Shown piece after piece: positions 50,751 through 58,064 of a DNA stretch of 64,000 bases. The stretch lies in assembly GCA_023408075.1 (NCBI GenBank), contig JAEYKW010000015.1, positions 1 through 64,000 on the forward strand, written 5' to 3'. The notes under the pieces are model-generated. The model was not told where the DNA came from. It saw only the letters and a program-made list of their open reading frames with translations, and did not search any database. The translations under genes and the position numbers were made by a program. The stretch's first letter is position 1. Every line of letters starts with the position of its first letter. This DNA comes from Bacillota bacterium (GTDB lineage: Bacteria > Bacillota > Clostridia > Christensenellales > SZUA-584).

Positions 50751-51176
50751 TTACAGAACGCCTTTTTTAATGATGACACACGCATAGAGCGCATGCTCTG
50801 CGGTCGCGACGGTCGCGTAAGCGTTTTTTGCCCGCTCATAAAAATCAAAACGGTCGATCCATTCGATCTTCGTTCCGGGCTCGTACCGCTCCACAATCGC
50901 TGCGAATTCGTTCCAGATTGGCGGCTCGCCGTCCACGGTGCCCGGCACCACCTGCATCAGCGTAACCGGCGCACCCACAAACGCGTCGAGCGGGAACAGG
51001 GATAAAACGGCATCGAGCACATCCGTGCCATTAAGGCCGTCCGCACGCACACAGCGTTTGCCCATCGATGCGGCGGGGAAATTGCAGTCGCCGATCACGA
51101 GTTCATCACCATGACCCATTTCTGCTATCACCTTGAGCAAGTCAGGAGAAAGTTTTGAAGAAATTCCTTTAAGCAT
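50751..51176 (-). CDS. RbsD/FucU family sugar mutarotase
   Basis: A 141-residue protein closest to FucU by length. The catalytic region MGHGDELVIGDCNFPA near residue 20 (His and Asp) and WNEFAAIVERYEPG near 92 are characteristic. RbsD and FucU speed exchange between sugar anomers before phosphorylation. AAGGAGG upstream of the ATG is ideal. In this operon it would prepare the anomer of the imported free sugar for the MtnK-like kinase. That use is an inference from the operon; the known family substrates are ribose, fucose and similar sugars. Confidence 0.9.
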   Translation of the reverse strand: MLKGISSKLSPDLLKVIAEMGHGDELVIGDCNFPAASMGKRCVRADGLNGTDVLDAVLSLFPLDAFVGAPVTLMQVVPGTVDGEPPIWNEFAAIVERYEPGTKIEWIDRFDFYERAKNAYATVATAEHALYACVIIKKGVL

Positions 51177-51201
51177 GTTGCCTCCTTAATATGGGTCGAT
51201 G

Positions 51202-51489
51202 CTAGCCCTTTATGTTTTGATCATAGAGCGTGTAATGATCCACGACACCGCAGATCGTCAAATCGCAGATAATCTCTTCGTCATCGAGCAGCATCTTTGC
51301 CGCGCCGCCGTCCGTGTTCACCAGCACGAGGTCACCGATACCGACGTGTGCGCAATCAAAAGCGATGAGTCTCGGACCGTCCGGCTCGCCCTTCGCATCG
51401 ATATATTGAACAAGCATGAGCTTATAGCCTTCATGCGTTTGTTCCTTGACGGTGGACACGATGTTGCCCACTACTCTTGCGAGTTTCAC
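51202..51489 (-). CDS. BMC pentameric vertex protein (EutN/CcmL family), copy 1
   Basis: A 95-residue shell protein. The opening KLARVVGNIVSTVKEQTHEG and the YKLMLVQYID strand, followed by GIGDLVLVNTDGGAAKML, are the BMC-P pattern; pentamers cap the vertices of the icosahedral shell. It has a GTG start with AGGAG at short spacing. It lies eight bases after a BMC-H gene. Of the three BMC-P proteins here it has the longest and most acidic C-terminus, which suggests that the three are not redundant. Confidence 0.93.
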   Translation of the reverse strand: MKLARVVGNIVSTVKEQTHEGYKLMLVQYIDAKGEPDGPRLIAFDCAHVGIGDLVLVNTDGGAAKMLLDDEEIICDLTICGVVDHYTLYDQNIKG

Positions 51490-51498
51490 TGTTGTCTC

Positions 51499-51777
51499 CT
51501 AGCCGATTGACGGCAGTATCTTTTCGACATCCTCATGCGGTCTCGGAATCACGTGCACGCTCACGAGCTCGCCCACGCGCTTTGCCGCCGATGCGCCCGC
51601 TTCGACCGACGCCTTTACAGCGCCGACATCGCCGCGCACCATCACGGTCACAAGACCCGAGCCGATGAGCTCTTTGCCGAGCAGTGTCACGTTCGCCGCT
51701 TTCACCATTGCGTCCGCCGCTTCGATTGCGCCCACAAGGCCTTTCGTTTCCACCATTCCCAATGCCTGCTTTTCCAT
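51499..51777 (-). CDS. BMC hexameric shell protein (BMC-H), copy 1
   Basis: A 92-residue single BMC-domain protein that tiles the flat faces of the shell. It starts QALGMVETKGLVGAIEAADA and has the pore-region GSGLVTVMVRGDVGAV near residue 40. It is almost identical to the copy at 52078-52353, differing at roughly ten positions. AGAGGAG before the ATG fixes the start; a longer frame upstream is rejected. Together with the neighbouring BMC-P gene it forms a unit that occurs twice in a row. Confidence 0.95.
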   Translation of the reverse strand: MEKQALGMVETKGLVGAIEAADAMVKAANVTLLGKELIGSGLVTVMVRGDVGAVKASVEAGASAAKRVGELVSVHVIPRPHEDVEKILPSIG

Positions 51778-51799
51778 GAGTGTTCTCCTCTCAATTGAA

Positions 51800-52075
51800 T
51801 TATGACTGCCCGTCCGCGAGGTGGTAATCGTCGATAAAACCCGTGATGGCCACATCGCAGGGCGGCAGCACCCCTCTGAACATCAGCGCCGCCTCTTTGG
51901 CGCTGATGAGCGTCACAAAATCGTTAAGCCCCGCCTGCCGGGTCGCGTCCCCCGCCACAATCAGCTTTGTCGGCTTGTCGTTTTCAATCAGGCGCACCAA
52001 CAAAAGCTTAACACCCACCAGCGCGGGATCTTTAATTGTTGACACGACCGTGCCCTCGACTCTGCCGGTAAACAT
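51800..52075 (-). CDS. BMC pentameric vertex protein (EutN/CcmL family), copy 2
   Basis: A 91-residue BMC-P protein: MFTGRVEGTVVSTIKDPALV, then VKLLLVRLIE and GLNDFVTLISAKEAALMF. It forms pentamers at shell vertices. It begins two bases after the stop codon of a BMC-H gene and has no clear ribosome binding site of its own, so translation is probably coupled. It is clearly more diverged from copy 1 than the two BMC-H proteins are from each other. Confidence 0.92.
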   Translation of the reverse strand: MFTGRVEGTVVSTIKDPALVGVKLLLVRLIENDKPTKLIVAGDATRQAGLNDFVTLISAKEAALMFRGVLPPCDVAITGFIDDYHLADGQS

Positions 52076-52077
52076 GA

Positions 52078-52353
52078 TTACTTGCCCTGCGGCAGAATGC
52101 TTTCCACATCCGCATGCGGACGCGGAATCACATGCACGCTCACAAGCTCGCCCACGCGCTTCGCCGCTGCCGCACCCGCTTCGACCGCCGCCTTCACAGC
52201 GCCGACATCGCCGCGCACCATCACGGTCACCAGGCCCGAACCGATGGTTTCTTTGCCGATCAGCGTCACGTTGGCCGCTTTCACCATCGCATCCGCCGCT
52301 TCAATCGCGCCCACAAGGCCCTTCGTTTCAACCATACCCAATGCTTCTTTCAT
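52078..52353 (-). CDS. BMC hexameric shell protein (BMC-H), copy 2
   Basis: A 91-residue BMC-H protein, the twin of the 51499-51777 product. It has the same LGMVETKGLVGAIEAADAMV start and the GSGLVTVMVRGDVGAV pore-region. AAGGAG eight bases before the ATG supports the start. The near identity of the two proteins, each followed by a BMC-P gene, indicates a recent duplication or gene conversion. It is likely the major face component of the shell. Confidence 0.95.
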   Translation of the reverse strand: MKEALGMVETKGLVGAIEAADAMVKAANVTLIGKETIGSGLVTVMVRGDVGAVKAAVEAGAAAAKRVGELVSVHVIPRPHADVESILPQGK

Positions 52354-52420
52354 TTTCAGTCTCCTTATCTTATCGTGTCATATTTTGTTTGCGTCTTTAT
52401 GATCAACCCTTACAGCCCGC

Positions 52421-52966
52421 TTAGAGGAGCGCTCGGATCATATCCTTGTGCGGAGAAGGAATCACGACGGACCGCGCCATCATGCCTTCTGTTTCTTCGC
52501 AGCCTTCCGCCGCCGCCACAGCCGCTTCCGCCGCCGCGACTTCGCCCGTTAAGAGCACGAACGATTTACCGCCCATGCCGCGCCCAAGGCGCACCTCGAT
52601 AAGCGCGACATCCGCCGCTTTCACCGCCGCATCCGCCGCCTGCACAGCCGCCGCGAGCGAGAAAGTTTCCATGATGCCCACAGCCTGCACATCGTCTGCT
52701 TCGCACGCGCCCGCCATCGCGGCAATCACACGGTCGTCCACGTTCGGTATCATGAGGCTGTCCACCAGCGTGTTTTCCGCCGACTCAACGCCTGCCTCCA
52801 CCGCCGCTTTCACCGCCGCCACATCACCGCTGACGATGACGATATATTTGCCCGCACAGACCGTCTGCGCCGTGACCAGCGACACCTGCGCGGTTTTCAG
52901 CATCGCGTCTCCCGCGAGTATTCCGAGCGGAATGCTCAGCACTTCGACCATGCCAATTGCATTCAT
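52421..52966 (-). CDS. pduT: Tandem-BMC shell trimer, PduT-like with Fe-S cysteine
   Basis: A 181-residue protein with two BMC domains (residues 1-90 and 95-181: MNAIGMVEVLSIPLGILAGD and QAVGIMETFSLAAAVQAAD). Cys37 lies in AQTVCAGKYIVIVSGDV, the place where PduT has the cysteine that holds a 4Fe-4S cluster on the trimer axis. It is therefore a candidate electron port through the shell. A GGGGGG run precedes the ATG at 52966, which overlaps the stop codon of the PduS gene. A much longer reading frame extends upstream to 53683 but runs antiparallel in frame to PduS and is not coding. Confidence 0.93.
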   Translation of the reverse strand: MNAIGMVEVLSIPLGILAGDAMLKTAQVSLVTAQTVCAGKYIVIVSGDVAAVKAAVEAGVESAENTLVDSLMIPNVDDRVIAAMAGACEADDVQAVGIMETFSLAAAVQAADAAVKAADVALIEVRLGRGMGGKSFVLLTGEVAAAEAAVAAAEGCEETEGMMARSVVIPSPHKDMIRALL

Positions 52967-54294
52967 GCGTGTGTTCCCCCCTTTATCTCGATGCAGCCGT
53001 TCGCGATTTTGACGACCGTGCCGCTGATGCTCGCATGCACCGCCGCGCCCAGCGCGTTTTCGGGAATACTGCCGATCATATCGCCGCGCTTCACGGCATC
53101 TCCCACGGCCACTATGGGTTCGGCGGGCTTGCCCGCATGCATCTGCAGCGGTATTTTCACACGCTTCGGCTCGGCAATGTGCTCTGTCAGCGGTGCGGGT
53201 ACGTCGTAGGCGCTGAGCCCCATCCGCGCTATCAGCCGTCCGGTCGGCACGCGTTTGAGCTGCAATGCCGAATCGGTCAGAATCTTCTCTTCGGGCTGCG
53301 GGCGCACACCCGCCGCCATCAATTTTGACTTGAACTCCGTCATCATGGCCGACGGCTGGAGCCCAAAGTTGCATGCGTAATTTGTGCAGAGGCCGCAGCT
53401 GGAACAGGCCAGCAGCCCGTTTATATCGCCGATCAGCCTTGCGTCGCCCATAGCCGCCGCTCTCATCACCTTGTGCGGCTGCACATTCAGCCCGAGCGCG
53501 TTGCGCGGGCACATTTGCGTGCACTGGCTGCATTGGCAGCAGACGGCCTGAGCCAGCTTCCTCTGCCGCGCCAGCGGCATTGTCTGCTGAACGATGAGCG
53601 GATGCGAACGCTTGAACACGAGGACGCCGCCCATAGTTTTGGTGACCGGTACGTTCCAATTCTCTTCCAACCGTCCCATGCACGGGCCGCCGATGATCAG
53701 CGCGTAATCCTCTTCGCTGCCATGGAAGCCCGCGAGCTTAAGCAGCGGCTTCACCGGTGTCCCGATCGGTACGCGCAGTGTGACGGGTTTTTCCACATCG
53801 CCGCCGACCGTGAGCACCTTATCGACAACGGGCTGCCCGTCTACCGCGTCAGCGATGCCTATGAGCGTCGCGACATTGACGACCACGCAGTTCACATCGA
53901 GCGGCAGCTTGGCGCTTGGGACCACGCGACCAGTGATGTCGTAAATCAGCGACTTCTCATCTCCCGCGGGATAATAGCTCTTCATCAGATGCAGACGGAT
54001 ATTGCGCCTGTCCCCTATGGCTTGCTTGAGCGCGTCGACGGCTTCACGGTAATGCGATTTTGTCGCGATCACGCCGAGCTCGGCACCGACAGCCGCCATT
54101 GCGGCTTCCATGCCGCTGACCACGCGGTCGGCCTGCGTCTGCATCAGCGTCTGGTCCACGCGCAGCAGCGGTTCGCATTCCGCGCCGTTCGCAATCACGA
54201 CGGCCGCTTTGCAGTTGAGCTTGATATGTGTCGGAAAGCCCGCGCCGCCCGCGCCCACAACCCCCGCGCTTTTTATCCGTTCAACAATGTTCAT
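52963..54294 (-). CDS. pduS: PduS-like flavo-Fe-S electron transfer protein (RnfC family)
   Basis: A 443-residue protein. The N-terminal flavin/NADH part starts VVGAGGAGFPTHIKL and has VIANGAECEPLLRVD; a SLBB-like domain follows (LPLDVNCVVVNVATLIG), then two 4Fe-4S motifs, CCQCSQCTQMCP near residue 255 and CSSCGLCTNYAC near 300, and a C-terminal biotinyl-like fold. PduS reduces cob(II)alamin in propanediol compartments but is also thought to recycle NADH. There is no B12 enzyme here, so NADH oxidation with electrons passed to the adjacent PduT-like trimer is more likely. I chose the ATG at 54294, seven bases after AGGA. Confidence 0.92.
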   Translation of the reverse strand: MNIVERIKSAGVVGAGGAGFPTHIKLNCKAAVVIANGAECEPLLRVDQTLMQTQADRVVSGMEAAMAAVGAELGVIATKSHYREAVDALKQAIGDRRNIRLHLMKSYYPAGDEKSLIYDITGRVVPSAKLPLDVNCVVVNVATLIGIADAVDGQPVVDKVLTVGGDVEKPVTLRVPIGTPVKPLLKLAGFHGSEEDYALIIGGPCMGRLEENWNVPVTKTMGGVLVFKRSHPLIVQQTMPLARQRKLAQAVCCQCSQCTQMCPRNALGLNVQPHKVMRAAAMGDARLIGDINGLLACSSCGLCTNYACNFGLQPSAMMTEFKSKLMAAGVRPQPEEKILTDSALQLKRVPTGRLIARMGLSAYDVPAPLTEHIAEPKRVKIPLQMHAGKPAEPIVAVGDAVKRGDMIGSIPENALGAAVHASISGTVVKIANGCIEIKGGTHA

Positions 54295-54306
54295 TGCCAT
54301 TTCCTT

Positions 54307-55749
54307 TTAGACGATTCGAAAATCACCCGCGAGCACACAGCGGCGCTGGCGTGTGAATGACCGCGGCGTCGTGATGCCTTCGCCGGTGGGCGTCGCGATC
54401 GTAAGCGTGGTGCAGCCTTCGCCGCCAAAACCAAGGCCCGCGAGCGACGACGCGTTTTTCACGAATATCGTCGTATTAAGGCACCGTGCCGCGAGCGAGA
54501 GATTATGCACGTTGGTCGAATGGATCATCGCCGAGTGCTTGCAATCCTGCTCCGCACGGTAGGCTTCCTCCACCGCTTCCTCAATGCTGTACACGCGCGC
54601 GATGCCGAGCACGGGCATCAGCATTTCCGTCATGATGAACGGATGGTTTTTATCCACCTCCGCGATGATCAGGCGCGGATCGCCCGTAAAGGCAACGCCG
54701 CTGTCGCGCAGTATAAGGGCCGCGTCGCGGCCGACGTATTTGCGGTTGATCACGTATTTGCCGTCTTTATTGATCAGTGTGGTGCCGAGCACCTTGTCGA
54801 TGTCCGCGCCGCTGATACGATAAGCGCCGTGCCTTTCCATCTCGGCCATCAGCGCATCCGCGACGGACGCGAACACGAACACTTCCTTTTCCGCGATGCA
54901 GAGCACGTTGTTGTCAAAGCTGGCGCCGTCCACAATTTTCTGCGCCGCGTTCTTTATATCTGCCGTATCGTCCACGATCACGGGCGGATTGCCCGGGCCC
55001 GCGGCGATCACTTTCTTTCCTGTTTTCATAGCCACCGCGACCACCGCCTCGCCGCCCGTGATGGACAGCAGCGCGATATCCCTGTGCGTCATGATGGTCT
55101 GGCCGCTTTCAAGCGTCGGTTCCTTCACCGTTGTCACGAGTGTGGCCGGGCCGCCTGCCGATACGATCGCTTCGTTCATGAGGCGCATCGCTTCCTGCGA
55201 GGCGCGTTTCGCCGCCGGATGCGGATTGAACACCACGGCGTTGCCCGACGCGATCATCGTGATGCTGTTGTTGATCACCGTCGATGTCGGGTTGGTGGAC
55301 GGCGTGATTGAGCCGATGACGCCGAACGGCGCCTGCTCGATGATCGTCAGGCCGTTGTCACCCGTAAAGGCGCGCGTTTGCAAATCTTCAATGCCCGGTG
55401 TTTTTTTCGCCGCCAGTATATTCTTCTCGATTTTATCCGCGACGCGGCCGTACCCAGTCTCCTCATTCGCGAGCTTCGCCAAGTATTCCGCGCTGTCGAT
55501 GCCCGCTTTGCGCATGGCGGCAATCAGCCCGCCGCGCTGCTCGAGCGTCATATCCGCGAGCTTCCTCTGGGCGGCCTTCGCGTTGCGCACAGCCTCTTCG
55601 GCCGTGTCGCAAAGCCAGCGCGATGAAACGGCCTCCACCGCATGAACGGGAGCCGCTGCGGTTTTGGGCGCACTTGTATGTAATTTGCCTGACAGCTCAC
55701 GGACGATGTCATCGGTGATCTGACGAATCTGCTGTTCTGTCAATGCCAT
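54307..55749 (-). CDS. CoA-acylating aldehyde dehydrogenase of the BMC (PduP/EutE-like)
   Basis: A 480-residue enzyme that oxidises an aldehyde to acyl-CoA with NAD+. The catalytic cysteine is in FDNNVLCIAEKE near residue 275, with GVIGSITPSTNPTSTVINN near 140 and GPGNPPVIVDD near 250 in the cofactor site. The first 20 residues (TEQQIRQITDDIVRELSGKL) form an amphipathic helix separated by an Ala/Pro linker, a typical encapsulation peptide. GAGGT before the ATG supports the start. It is the core enzyme of the compartment; the aldehyde is not known but is probably short (acetaldehyde or methylthioacetaldehyde by the operon logic). Confidence 0.94.
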   Translation of the reverse strand: MALTEQQIRQITDDIVRELSGKLHTSAPKTAAAPVHAVEAVSSRWLCDTAEEAVRNAKAAQRKLADMTLEQRGGLIAAMRKAGIDSAEYLAKLANEETGYGRVADKIEKNILAAKKTPGIEDLQTRAFTGDNGLTIIEQAPFGVIGSITPSTNPTSTVINNSITMIASGNAVVFNPHPAAKRASQEAMRLMNEAIVSAGGPATLVTTVKEPTLESGQTIMTHRDIALLSITGGEAVVAVAMKTGKKVIAAGPGNPPVIVDDTADIKNAAQKIVDGASFDNNVLCIAEKEVFVFASVADALMAEMERHGAYRISGADIDKVLGTTLINKDGKYVINRKYVGRDAALILRDSGVAFTGDPRLIIAEVDKNHPFIMTEMLMPVLGIARVYSIEEAVEEAYRAEQDCKHSAMIHSTNVHNLSLAARCLNTTIFVKNASSLAGLGFGGEGCTTLTIATPTGEGITTPRSFTRQRRCVLAGDFRIV

Positions 55750-55761
55750 ATCGTTTACCTC

Positions 55762-56064
55762 TTATTCCTGTTCAGTCTTATTGAATATGCGTTTGCCCAG
55801 AAAATCCACGCTGTCGATAATCGCGACGATCGTGGAATCCACAGGCCGGCCTTCCGTAGCGGCGGTCTGCCGCGAGGAACTGCCGCCGACAACCATCACA
55901 ACCTCGCCTTCTCCCGCACCCACCGTATCCACGCTGACGACGGGAGCCCCCTGTTCCTCAAACGTGTCGATATTGATGGGAACGACGATGAGCAGCTTGT
56001 AGCCCGAAAGCTTATCCGATTTTGTCGTACTGACGACCGTTCCTCTCACTCTGCCTAAAATCAT
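55762..56064 (-). CDS. BMC pentameric vertex protein (EutN/CcmL family), copy 3
   Basis: A 100-residue BMC-P protein: MILGRVRGTVVSTTKSDKLS, YKLLIVVPIN and a Gly-rich VGAGEGEVVMVVGGSSSRQT loop that is typical of EutN-type proteins next to PduL. It has a short charged tail (FNKTEQE). AAGGAG before the ATG supports the start. It lies between pduL and the aldehyde dehydrogenase gene, apart from the two duplicated shell pairs. Confidence 0.93.
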   Translation of the reverse strand: MILGRVRGTVVSTTKSDKLSGYKLLIVVPINIDTFEEQGAPVVSVDTVGAGEGEVVMVVGGSSSRQTAATEGRPVDSTIVAIIDSVDFLGKRIFNKTEQE

Positions 56065-56073
56065 ATCGTCTCC

Positions 56074-56907
56074 TTAAAGCGCTATGCCGAGTTCCCATGC
56101 CGCGTCTCTCGCGAGCGGCGTGATAATGTCTTTTTCATCATGCGGCACCGATGTGAACCCCTGCGCGTGCGCCGCCTTCACATCGTCTTCCGTGATCAGC
56201 CTGCGTTGTTTGCCTGCGTTCTTGGCTGACGGCATTACCGGGGCTTTGGCCGCCGTTTGTGCTGCTTGCGGCTGCTGCCTGACGACTCTGCACAGCGCGC
56301 CGTCCGATAACATCGCCGCATTGGCCTCATCCTTGTCAATATGCGCTTCGAGGTCATGCCCCTCGCCGCATCGCACGGTCACGTTGTTAAACACGGTTTC
56401 GCGAACGCCCTCGGCGAGCAGCGAGACAACGTCGCCGTTTTTGAGGCCGTAGGCCTTCGCCTGCGCGTCCGTCATATGCAGATGCCGCGCCGCAACCATG
56501 ATGCCGCGTTCGAGCGTGACCCTGCGGTCTCCGTGGCTGATCACGCCGCCGGGCGTCCCCGCCGCGTCGCCCGACATGCGCACCATCGGCGCTATGCCGA
56601 ACTTGACCATTTCGGTCAGCGAGAGCTCCGCCTGCGTCTCCTTGCGTACCGGCCCGACCACACGCAATGTGAGCTTGCCCTTCGGCGTTTCAAGGGCCAC
56701 AAGTTCTTCGCACGCGTACTGCCCGGGCTGCGCGAGATCGCGCATTCTTTTGAGCTGATAGCCCGGTCCGAAAAGCGCATCCACATCCTTTTGGCTGAGG
56801 TGGATATGCCTGTTCGAGGAGTTGACCGGCACAAGCAGCTCGCCGCTTTTCGCCAGCTCCGTCAGCACAATGCGTTCCACTGTGATCCTTAAGGCTCTTT
56901 CGTCCAT
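56074..56907 (-). CDS. pduL: Phosphate propanoyltransferase PduL with C-terminal extension
   Basis: A 277-residue phosphotransacylase that turns acyl-CoA and phosphate into acyl-phosphate and CoA, which regenerates CoA inside the shell. The zinc ligands are in SSNRHIHLS near residue 31, ARHLHM near 143 and GHDLEAHIDKDEANA near 190. The usual enzyme ends near residue 210; here a linker leads to RRLITEDDVKAAHAQGF and ITPLARDAAWELGI, a helix of the type used as encapsulation tag or found in other BMC enzymes. AGAGGAT precedes the ATG. Confidence 0.93.
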   Translation of the reverse strand: MDERALRITVERIVLTELAKSGELLVPVNSSNRHIHLSQKDVDALFGPGYQLKRMRDLAQPGQYACEELVALETPKGKLTLRVVGPVRKETQAELSLTEMVKFGIAPMVRMSGDAAGTPGGVISHGDRRVTLERGIMVAARHLHMTDAQAKAYGLKNGDVVSLLAEGVRETVFNNVTVRCGEGHDLEAHIDKDEANAAMLSDGALCRVVRQQPQAAQTAAKAPVMPSAKNAGKQRRLITEDDVKAAHAQGFTSVPHDEKDIITPLARDAAWELGIAL

Positions 56908-56919
56908 ATCATCCTCTGC

Positions 56920-56963
56920 GTACCGCCGCGGCCGTTAAGGAGGAACTTAGACCGCGACGGTAC
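56920..56963 (-). repeat. Intercistronic hairpin between mtnA and pduL
   Basis: GTACCGCCGCGGCC (56920-56933) and GACCGCGACGGTAC (56950-56963) can form a 14-bp stem with two G-U pairs and a 16-base loop in the minus-strand transcript. It has no T tract. It may separate the expression levels of the salvage enzymes and the compartment genes, or protect message ends. Confidence 0.6.
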
Positions 56964-56969
56964 TTCAAA

Positions 56970-58052
56970 CTATTTCTTAGCGTTCTGCTTCTTCTCGAAT
57001 ATCTCTTTGAGACTCACATTGTACGGCGGACGCGCAATGCCGTATTCCGTGATGATCCCCGTGATCAGCTCGTTGTCCGCGAAGTCGAAAGCGGGGTTGT
57101 ATACGTTGACGCCTTCCGGAGCCATGCGCTTTTTATACCACATCTCGGTCACTTCTTCCGCCGGGCGTTCCTCAATCGGAATGTCTTCGCCTTTTTCGGT
57201 CTGCATGTCGATCGTGGAGGTCGGCGCACAAACATAGAACGGAATGCCGTAGTATTTCGCGAGTATCGCGACGCCCGAGGTACCGATCTTGTTGCATGCG
57301 TCGCCGTTGGCGGCCACGCGGTCGCAGCCGACGAATATCGCCTGCACCCAGCCGTTTTTCATGACCTGCGAAGCCATGTTGTCGCAGATTACGGTCGTGT
57401 CGATGCCGTGTGAATGCAGCTCAAACGCGCTGAGACGCGCACCCTGCAGCAGCGGACGCGTTTCGTCCGTGAATACCTTGAACTTGTAGCCTTTTTCGGC
57501 GCCGAGATGCACGGGCGCAAGCGCCGTGCCGTATTTGGCTGTCGCGAGCTGGCCCGCGTTGCAGTGCGTCAGTATGCCGTCGCCGTCCTTGATCAGCGAG
57601 AGGCCGTATTCGCCTATGGATTTGCAGACCCATATGTCCTCTTCCTTGATTTCCACAGCCTCGTCATGCAGCAGCTGTTTTAACTCGGGAATGGATTTGC
57701 CCATATTGTCGAGCACAACCTTTTCCATGCGGTCGAGCGCCCAGAAGAGGTTCACTGCAGTCGGGCGCGAGGAGGCAAGGTAGTCCTTTGCCTTTTTGAA
57801 CGCCGCATAGAAAGCATCACTTGAGTCCGCGACGATATCCTTGGTGACAATATAAATCCCAATGGCCGCGGCGACGCCGATAGCCGGCGCACCGCGAACC
57901 TTGAGCAGGTAAATAGCATCCCAGATGTCCTTTATGTCAATCAGCGACAGCATATCGACATCATTCGGCAGCTTTGTCTGGTCGATGATGACGAGTGCGC
58001 CCTTTTCTTCGTCGAGCGCGACTGTCTCGTAGTTCATAATGTTTTCAGCCAT
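56970..58052 (-). CDS. mtnA: 5-methylthioribose-1-phosphate isomerase MtnA
   Basis: A 360-residue aldose-to-ketose phosphate isomerase of the eIF2B-alpha-like family. VRGAPAIGVAAAIG near residue 53, ILTHCNAGQLAT near 163 with the catalytic cysteine, TDETRPLLQGARLSAFEL near 198, and ICDNMASQVM near 225 with the catalytic aspartate are all diagnostic. It converts 5-methylthioribose 1-phosphate to the ribulose form and in DHAP-shunt organisms also acts on 5-deoxyribose 1-phosphate. GGGAGG upstream supports the ATG. It is directly after mtnK and before pduL, which ties methylthioribose/deoxyribose chemistry to the compartment. Confidence 0.94.
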   Translation of the reverse strand: MAENIMNYETVALDEEKGALVIIDQTKLPNDVDMLSLIDIKDIWDAIYLLKVRGAPAIGVAAAIGIYIVTKDIVADSSDAFYAAFKKAKDYLASSRPTAVNLFWALDRMEKVVLDNMGKSIPELKQLLHDEAVEIKEEDIWVCKSIGEYGLSLIKDGDGILTHCNAGQLATAKYGTALAPVHLGAEKGYKFKVFTDETRPLLQGARLSAFELHSHGIDTTVICDNMASQVMKNGWVQAIFVGCDRVAANGDACNKIGTSGVAILAKYYGIPFYVCAPTSTIDMQTEKGEDIPIEERPAEEVTEMWYKKRMAPEGVNVYNPAFDFADNELITGIITEYGIARPPYNVSLKEIFEKKQNAKK

Positions 58053-58064
58053 GTTTTCCTCCCG

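Noticed and set aside
52967..53683. Long upstream extension of the tandem-BMC reading frame (total 420 codons)
   Set aside because: The extension has no family resemblance, is rich in Arg and Ala, and lies in another frame of the well-supported PduS gene on the same strand. The BMC protein starts at 52966 with its own binding site.
48000..58000. Propanediol- or ethanolamine-type compartment
   Set aside because: PduS, PduT, PduL and PduP-like proteins are present but no diol dehydratase, ethanolamine lyase, reactivase or B12 genes are seen in the operon.
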